Shown here piece by piece: positions 59,561 through 64,000 of a DNA stretch of 64,000 nt. The stretch spans positions 3,224,001-3,288,000 of the forward strand of contig NZ_CP034279.1 of the NCBI RefSeq assembly GCF_009739905.1. The letters run 5' to 3'. The notes beneath the pieces were generated by a model, which saw nothing but the letters and a program-made list of their open reading frames with translations, was not told the origin of the DNA and made no database searches. The position numbers and the translations under genes were made by a program. Origin of the DNA: Streptomyces ficellus (GTDB taxonomy: Bacteria; Actinomycetota; Actinomycetes; Streptomycetales; Streptomycetaceae). Numbering within the stretch: position 1 is the stretch's first letter; every line of letters begins with the position of its first letter.

Positions 59561-60421
59561 ATGACTCAACGTGCCCTCATCCGGCGAGACCACCTGTCGG
59601 TGGCGCTCGAACTGGCTGCGTCCGGAGTGCCGGTCCTGCCGCTGCGAGCCGGCAAGGTCCCATTCGGCAACTGCCGCGTCTGTGCCAAGGGTGCCTGCGG
59701 CGGCCGGCCGAACATGAAGAACTCCGGACCGTGTAAGTGCCCCGGGCCTTGCCACGGCTGGGCCGCCGCCACCACCGACCCGCACATCCTGACCTCCGGG
59801 CCCTGGCGCCGCGCTTGGCTGCGAGCCGAGGCGGTCGCCTACCACCCGGGCGGGGCCGGTCTGACGGTTGTAGACCTGGACAACGCCGACGCGATCGCCT
59901 GGGCGCGCGAGGCCCTGCCCGCCACGCAGACCGTGCCGTCCACGCGCGGCGAGCACTGGCTCTACCTCGGTGCTATGCAGTCAGTTAACGGGGTACGGCA
60001 GGGCGTGGACATCAAGTCCACCATGGCCTACGCCCGGTGGCTCGGATTTGGCACCGGCACCATGACCGACCTGCCGGACGCCGTCCGCGCACTGGCCGTG
60101 AAGAAGCCGTCCACGGCGCGGCCAGCGCCACATGTCCTCGCCATGACCGCACGGGCGGGCACCGGGAAGTGCCCTCACCGCACGCCCGTCTACCTGGAGC
60201 GCGGTATCGCCATGGCGGAACAGCGCATCACCGAGGCGTCCAGCGCCGTGCACGCGACCGTGTACCGGACGTTCCTCGCGGTGCTGACCACGCATGGCCG
60301 GTGCGGCTGCCTGACTGACACCCACGTCGGCAGGCTGTTCACCGCCGCGCAGGCCAAGGGCGAGAGCTGGCGGCACTGCACCGACGCGTGGGCCAACGCC
60401 CGCACCGCTCTGGGGATGTGA
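59561..60421 (+). CDS. Prim-pol replication protein (RepSA-like, bifunctional DNA primase/polymerase)
   Basis: 286 aa. Prim-pol catalytic residues are visible: VVDLDNADA (Asp105, Asp107), GEHWLYLG (His132) and GVDIKST (Asp150, Lys152). Before them is a cysteine-rich loop (C38, C41, C46, C58, C60, C64) that can bind zinc. The C-terminal ~100 residues are helical. AICE replication proteins of this class prime at the element origin after excision. It runs 3 nt ahead of the P-loop protein, so the two are co-expressed. Divergent from the SRA gene across 135 bp. Confidence 0.88.
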   Translation: MTQRALIRRDHLSVALELAASGVPVLPLRAGKVPFGNCRVCAKGACGGRPNMKNSGPCKCPGPCHGWAAATTDPHILTSGPWRRAWLRAEAVAYHPGGAGLTVVDLDNADAIAWAREALPATQTVPSTRGEHWLYLGAMQSVNGVRQGVDIKSTMAYARWLGFGTGTMTDLPDAVRALAVKKPSTARPAPHVLAMTARAGTGKCPHRTPVYLERGIAMAEQRITEASSAVHATVYRTFLAVLTTHGRCGCLTDTHVGRLFTAAQAKGESWRHCTDAWANARTALGM

Positions 60422-60424
60422 TCC

Positions 60425-61897
60425 ATGTCTGAGGACGAGAAGACCCCGGCGCGCGAGGTCATCACCGACTACGCGCAAGCGCACTTCCGGTACTTCCGCA
60501 CCGCCGACGGGACCGTGTACGCGCAGAGGAACGGCCATCCCGTGGCCCGGCCGATCCGGTCGCAGGGCACCACGGGCAGCCACCGGCAGGAACTCATGGT
60601 CGGCCTGTTTCGCGACGGCGTGGGCGTGTTCAACGGCACTGCCCTCAAGGAGGCCCTGGACCTGATCGAGGCGCTGGCGCTGACCGAGGACACCCAGCCG
60701 GTCCACATCCGCGTGGCGCCCGGGTTCGACGGCGCCACGTGGCTGGACCTGGGTCGCAACGACGGGCGGTCGGTCCGTATCCACCCCACCGGATGGGACG
60801 TCACGGTCCCGGACCCGCGTGAGGTGTGCTGGCGGCGCACCCAGCTCACCGGGGAGTTGCCCTTGCCGGCCAAGGACACCGACGGCAAGGGCATCGACCT
60901 CCTGCTGAGGCTGACCAACTTCGCCAACGCGGAGACCGAGTGTTTGGCCATCGCCTGGCTCATCGGCTGCCTCGGACCGTCCGTCCCCGTCCCGGCACCA
61001 TTCCTCACCGGCCCCCAGGGCGCGGGGAAGTCCACCGCCGGGCGGATGCTCGTTCGGATCATCGAGGGCATGAGCGGTGACCTGCGCCGGGCCCCGAAGG
61101 ATGAGGAGAACTTGACGGCGGCCGTCGCCGCCGGGTGGGTCACCGCCCTGGACAACCTCTCCCACATGCCCCCGGACCTGTCCGACGCCATGTGCTGCAT
61201 CGTGACCGGCGCCGAGAACGTCAAGCGCGCCCTGTTCACCGACGGCGACGTCTTCCGCGCCCGCTACCGCCGCCCCATGCTGCTGACTGGCATCGACGTC
61301 GGCGTCATCCGCCCCGATCTCGCCGAACGCCTCCTACCGCTACGCCTGGAGCGTCCCCGCGTGCGGCGCACGGAGGCGGAGCTGTGGGCGGAGTACGAGG
61401 AGGTGTTGCCCGTCATCCTCGGCTCGCTCCTGGACCTGGCCGTGAAGGTGCGGGCCGCCGAGGCGGACATCCCGACCGATCTGCGGATGGCCGACTTCGC
61501 GCACCTGTGCGCGCAGCTCGATGAAGCGACCGGATTCGGCTCGCTGAACGCCTACCGGGCCAGCCTGGACGACCTCAACGACGACGTCATTGAAGGCGAC
61601 CTGCTGGCCCAGACCGTGCTCAAGCACGCCGCCGGCATGACGCCGGGCACGGAAGTCCAGATGACGTCCTCGGAGTGGCTACATGCCCTCACCGGCCTTT
61701 ACAGCGGCGAGGAGTGCCGTCCCCTACCCAAAGGCTGGCCCACCACCGGAAAAGTCCTCTCCGACCGCCTCAAGCGCCTCCAGCCCACCCTCGCCGCCCG
61801 GGGCGTCCTCATCGACTGGGGCCGCACCGGCTCCGCCCGCTACATCGAGATGACCCGCCCCGCACCTCCGGCACACGAGCAGGCGGCGCTGCACTGA
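60425..61897 (+). CDS. P-loop replication helicase-like protein
   Basis: 490 aa. Walker A GPQGAGKST (about residues 196-204), Walker B WVTALDNLS (about 238-246), and a sensor-like RARYRRPMLLTGIDVG. The layout resembles the ATPase/helicase half of prim-pol/helicase replicases (D5-like). The C-terminus has a winged-helix feel (GWPTTGKVLSDRLKRLQPTLAARGVLIDW). Together with the prim-pol it replaces the single RepSA of pSAM2. A terminator follows. Confidence 0.85.
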   Translation: MSEDEKTPAREVITDYAQAHFRYFRTADGTVYAQRNGHPVARPIRSQGTTGSHRQELMVGLFRDGVGVFNGTALKEALDLIEALALTEDTQPVHIRVAPGFDGATWLDLGRNDGRSVRIHPTGWDVTVPDPREVCWRRTQLTGELPLPAKDTDGKGIDLLLRLTNFANAETECLAIAWLIGCLGPSVPVPAPFLTGPQGAGKSTAGRMLVRIIEGMSGDLRRAPKDEENLTAAVAAGWVTALDNLSHMPPDLSDAMCCIVTGAENVKRALFTDGDVFRARYRRPMLLTGIDVGVIRPDLAERLLPLRLERPRVRRTEAELWAEYEEVLPVILGSLLDLAVKVRAAEADIPTDLRMADFAHLCAQLDEATGFGSLNAYRASLDDLNDDVIEGDLLAQTVLKHAAGMTPGTEVQMTSSEWLHALTGLYSGEECRPLPKGWPTTGKVLSDRLKRLQPTLAARGVLIDWGRTGSARYIEMTRPAPPAHEQAALH

Positions 61898-61922
61898 CCT
61901 GCCGCGCCATCGGCGCGGACAA

Positions 61923-61964
61923 GCAAGAAGAGCACCAGGCGCCGCGCTGGCGTGCTCTTCTTGC
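61923..61964 (+). terminator. Terminator after the replication operon
   Basis: Perfect 13-bp stem GCAAGAAGAGCAC (61923-61935) with 61952-61964, plus further pairing in the loop (CCAG/CTGG), 26 bp past the helicase stop. Confidence 0.85.
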
Positions 61965-62080
61965 GGTTCGGCGGCTCGCCGCCGCGCGATGGTCGCGCCG
62001 CGAAGCGGCTCCGCATTCGCGCTCTGAGCCGAGCCGCACCACTACAGACACCCTCCCTTTGTCCTAAGGGAAAAGGCGCT

Positions 62081-62286
62081 GCGTCACCTGCGTCACCTCG
62101 GGGCGCACAACGGCCCCTGGCCTGCCACAACAGGAGTGACGCAGACAGCGGCGGCTGCGTCATTCCGCGTCACCTGCGTCATCGGTGACGCGGGCACTGC
62201 GTCACCGATGACGCACACCACGACCCGGCGCGTCACGAGAAATCGCAGGTCAGACGCATGACGTGACGCAGATGACGCAGTGACGC
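62081..62286. repeat. Iteron field: 13 copies of GCGTCA/TGACGC
   Basis: Within 206 bp the hexamer GCGTCA or its complement occurs at 62081, 62090, 62137, 62157, 62167, 62176, 62186, 62199, 62209, 62230, 62264, 62273 and 62281. Several pairs are 8-9 bp apart in direct orientation (TGCGTCACC unit), others face each other. The rest of the 61898-62350 gap has no gene. This is a candidate replication origin or a multi-site operator between rep and xis. Confidence 0.85.
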
Positions 62287-62350
62287 AGAAATACGCACCT
62301 CGGACAGGCGCCAGCCCTGACAAGTGCCCAAGACCCTAGGAGACACCCGG

Positions 62351-62554
62351 ATGAGCACCGCGATTGCCGCTCCCGTCGATCGACTCCTGTACAAGCCCGA
62401 AGAGGCTGCCGAGGCGCTCGCCGTCAGCCGTTCGACTGTCTACGAGCTGATGGCCGAAGGAACCCTGAAGTACATCAAGTTGGGCCGCACTCGCCGAATC
62501 CGGCGTGCCGACCTCGAAGCGTACGTGGCCAACCTCGCCCCGCTGCCCAACTGA
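62351..62554 (+). CDS. xis: Excisionase (Xis), helix-turn-helix
   Basis: 67 aa from ATG 62351. MerR-like/DUF-type excisionase HTH: YKPEEAAEALAVSRSTVYEL, then GTLKYIKLGRTRRIRRADLEAYV. It directs the integrase to excise the element. It sits 64 bp ahead of int, the canonical xis-int pair. CCTAGGAG precedes the start. The iteron field is directly upstream. Confidence 0.93.
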   Translation: MSTAIAAPVDRLLYKPEEAAEALAVSRSTVYELMAEGTLKYIKLGRTRRIRRADLEAYVANLAPLPN

Positions 62555-62618
62555 CCCCAGCACGTCACCGAGGCGCCCCGAGCATCCTGCTCGGGGCGCC
62601 TCCCGCATGGAGGAGCAC

Positions 62619-64000
62619 ATGAGTCCCCGAAAGCCCAACATGGAGTCGTCCATCTACTTCGGTGCCGATGGCTGGTGGCACGGCCGCGTGACGATGGGCG
62701 TCAAAAGTGACGGTGGGCCCGACCGACGCCACCGCCGGGCCCGGACCGAGGCCGAGATCAAGCGCAAGGTGAAGGAGCTGGAACGCCAACGCGACCAGGG
62801 GCGCGCGCCCGCCGCCGGCCGTAAGCCGACCGTCACGGCGTGGATGGAGACCTACCTCACGGATATCGCGAGCCTGAAGCTCAAGCCGCGCTCTCTCGAC
62901 GACTACTGGTCCAAGACCCGCAACGACATCATCCCCGGCGTCGGCAAGCACCGCATCGACAAGTTGCAGCCCGAGCACTTGGAGCGGATTTACCGGGCCA
63001 TGCTCGACGCCGGGCACGCTCCCTCGCACGTCGTGAAGGTGCACCGCATCCTGTCCCGTGCTTTGAAGATCGCCCACCGCCGCCGCATTGTCGGCGAGAA
63101 CGTCGCCACGCTCGTGGACCCGCCAAGCATTGACGAGACCGAGGCCAACCCCTTCACCAAGGAGGAGGCGAAAGCGTTCCTCGAAGCCGCGGCGAAGCGG
63201 CCCACCTTCATGCGGTGGGTCGTCGGAGTCGGCATGGGCTTCCGACAGGGCGAGACTCTCGGGCTGCGCTGGTCCTACGTCGATCTGCAAGCAGAGCTAT
63301 TCCGCCCAGAGTGGCAACTTCAGCGCCTCACGTGGCGGCACGGGTGTGACGACCCACATGCCTGTGGGGGGCGGCTGCACCGCTTCGAGCCGTGCCCGCC
63401 GGACTGCACCTCGCACAAGGGCTACAAGCGTGGTTGCCCGAAGCCGTGCGCCAAGACGTGCACCAAACACGCGAGCACCTGCCCGGAGCGCAAGGAAGGC
63501 GGGCTCACCTTCACCCGGCCCAAGACCAAGAAGAGCCGGAACGCCGTGCCGATCCCGCCCGTGTTCGTTCCCTTCCTGCTCGACCACAAGGCCCGGCAAG
63601 AAACGGCACGGGAAGCTGCCGGGGAACTGTGGCAGGAGCACGACGTCGTCTTCTCCCGTCCGGACGGCCGGCCACTGGATCCGCGCGCCGACTACGAGGA
63701 GTTCAAGGAACTGCTCAAGGAGGCCGGGATCGATGACCGCCGCCTGTACGACGGGAGCCGCCACACCGCCGGCACGATTCTGAACGAGCTGGGCGTCGAC
63801 ATGCCCACGATCATGGAGATCCTGAGGCACACGCAGATCAGCCAGACCCGGCGGTACGTCAAGGGCCGGTCCCACCTGTCCAAGGACGCCATGCGGAGGA
63901 TGGGCGAGTTCTTCGTATCGCCGCCGGCGCCTCCGTCAGCCCCGAATCCGGGCCCCACTGAGACCAGAAGTGAGACCACCGACACCCGTGCGGCACGCTC
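62619..64000 (+). CDS. int: Tyrosine-family site-specific integrase, 3' end outside window
   Basis: 460 codons from ATG 62619 (GGAGGAG upstream), still open at the window edge. N-terminal arm-binding and SAM-like core-binding domains (KPTVTAWMETYLTDI; RSLDDYWSKTRNDIIPGVG) precede the catalytic domain. Arg I is in GFRQGETLGLRW, Lys in PKTKKSRNAVPIP, box II is LYDGSRHTAGT, and the end is EILRHTQISQTRRYV with the nucleophilic Tyr. The box II HxxR histidine appears as Tyr/Asp with one extra residue. A Cys/His-rich insert (about residues 247-300) may bind zinc. It recombines attP with tRNA-Thr. Confidence 0.92.
   Translation, partial: MSPRKPNMESSIYFGADGWWHGRVTMGVKSDGGPDRRHRRARTEAEIKRKVKELERQRDQGRAPAAGRKPTVTAWMETYLTDIASLKLKPRSLDDYWSKTRNDIIPGVGKHRIDKLQPEHLERIYRAMLDAGHAPSHVVKVHRILSRALKIAHRRRIVGENVATLVDPPSIDETEANPFTKEEAKAFLEAAAKRPTFMRWVVGVGMGFRQGETLGLRWSYVDLQAELFRPEWQLQRLTWRHGCDDPHACGGRLHRFEPCPPDCTSHKGYKRGCPKPCAKTCTKHASTCPERKEGGLTFTRPKTKKSRNAVPIPPVFVPFLLDHKARQETAREAAGELWQEHDVVFSRPDGRPLDPRADYEEFKELLKEAGIDDRRLYDGSRHTAGTILNELGVDMPTIMEILRHTQISQTRRYVKGRSHLSKDAMRRMGEFFVSPPAPPSAPNPGPTETRSETTDTRAAR

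Larger units (their letters stand above)
46284..64000. mobile_element. AICE (pSAM2/SLP1-type integrative conjugative element) in tRNA-Thr; right end outside the window
   Basis: Left end is the tRNA-Thr 3' half at 46284-46328. Order inside: defence cargo (46573-49018), regulators (49190-51441), spread and transfer genes (52091-58373), an SRA nuclease, replication genes (59561-61897), iterons, xis (62351) and int (62619 to the edge). The FtsK-like TraSA, prim-pol replication protein, GntR/KorSA regulator, Nudix and tyrosine integrase are diagnostic of AICEs, which transfer as double-stranded DNA. attR and the restored tRNA-Thr should lie just past 64000. Confidence 0.93.

Overview
The window is GC-rich DNA from a Streptomyces chromosome. 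The evidence is the tipA-type regulator with its thiostrepton-promoter architecture, rodlins and short chaplins, a melC tyrosinase operon, the XRE / anti-sigma-like ATPase / DUF397 triad, zinc-free ribosomal protein paralogues behind a Zur-type palindrome, and an actinomycete integrative and conjugative element (AICE). Most flanking genes have clear Streptomyces counterparts. The last 17.7 kb is accessory DNA.

Layout. 1-13,253: housekeeping genes and regulators: partial dacB, ppa, a ThrE exporter, dedA, tipA with padR, a DinB protein, an aldehyde dehydrogenase, the XRE/ATPase/DUF397 triad, and the zinc-starvation ribosomal set (rpsR, a COG0523 GTPase, rpmE2, rpmG diverging from rpmB and rpsN). 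13,316-23,045: a lipoprotein, a FUSC membrane protein, a DUF2786 protein, an HxlR regulator diverging from an NmrA-like oxidoreductase, an ABC transporter pair, and a family-A DNA polymerase with a degraded exonuclease domain. 23,159-43,237: a cell-surface and development region. It has two tandem rodlins, three short chaplins, a DUF6479 protein, a P450, a GH26 secreted hydrolase, several small secreted proteins, melC1/melC2, and a translationally coupled eight-gene exopolysaccharide operon on the minus strand (two GT4 glycosyltransferases, a priming sugar transferase, polymerase/ligase, flippase, deacetylase, Wzz-like and CelD-like acyltransferase). 43,414-46,092: a DUF5949 protein, a VKOR protein and a UGT-type glycosyltransferase.

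46,284-64,000 (and beyond): an AICE of the pSAM2/SLP1 type, integrated in a tRNA-Thr(CGU) gene. The left boundary is the severed 3' half of the tRNA. The right end reaches the integrase, which runs off the window. Inside are a regulatory block (GntR/KorSA-like, HD, Pif-like Nudix, XRE with a PLD-like domain), a spread/transfer block (small membrane proteins, SpdB-like protein, PAPS-reductase-like protein, TraSA/FtsK translocase), a replication block (prim-pol and P-loop helicase-like protein), a 13-copy GCGTCA iteron field, xis and int. The element carries three candidate anti-phage nucleases: an AbiJ-NTD3/PD-(D/E)XK protein, a low-GC Shedu-like nuclease, and an SRA/PD-(D/E)XK modification-dependent nuclease placed between the transfer and replication modules.

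Most notable: the defence cargo of the AICE; the 36-bp minisatellite inside a glycosyltransferase catalytic domain; a 19-bp box shared by both output promoters of the XRE triad; a nested 24-bp inverted repeat between thrE and dedA; the tipA promoter lying inside padR; and the iteron, CTAG-cluster and palindrome sites of the AICE.
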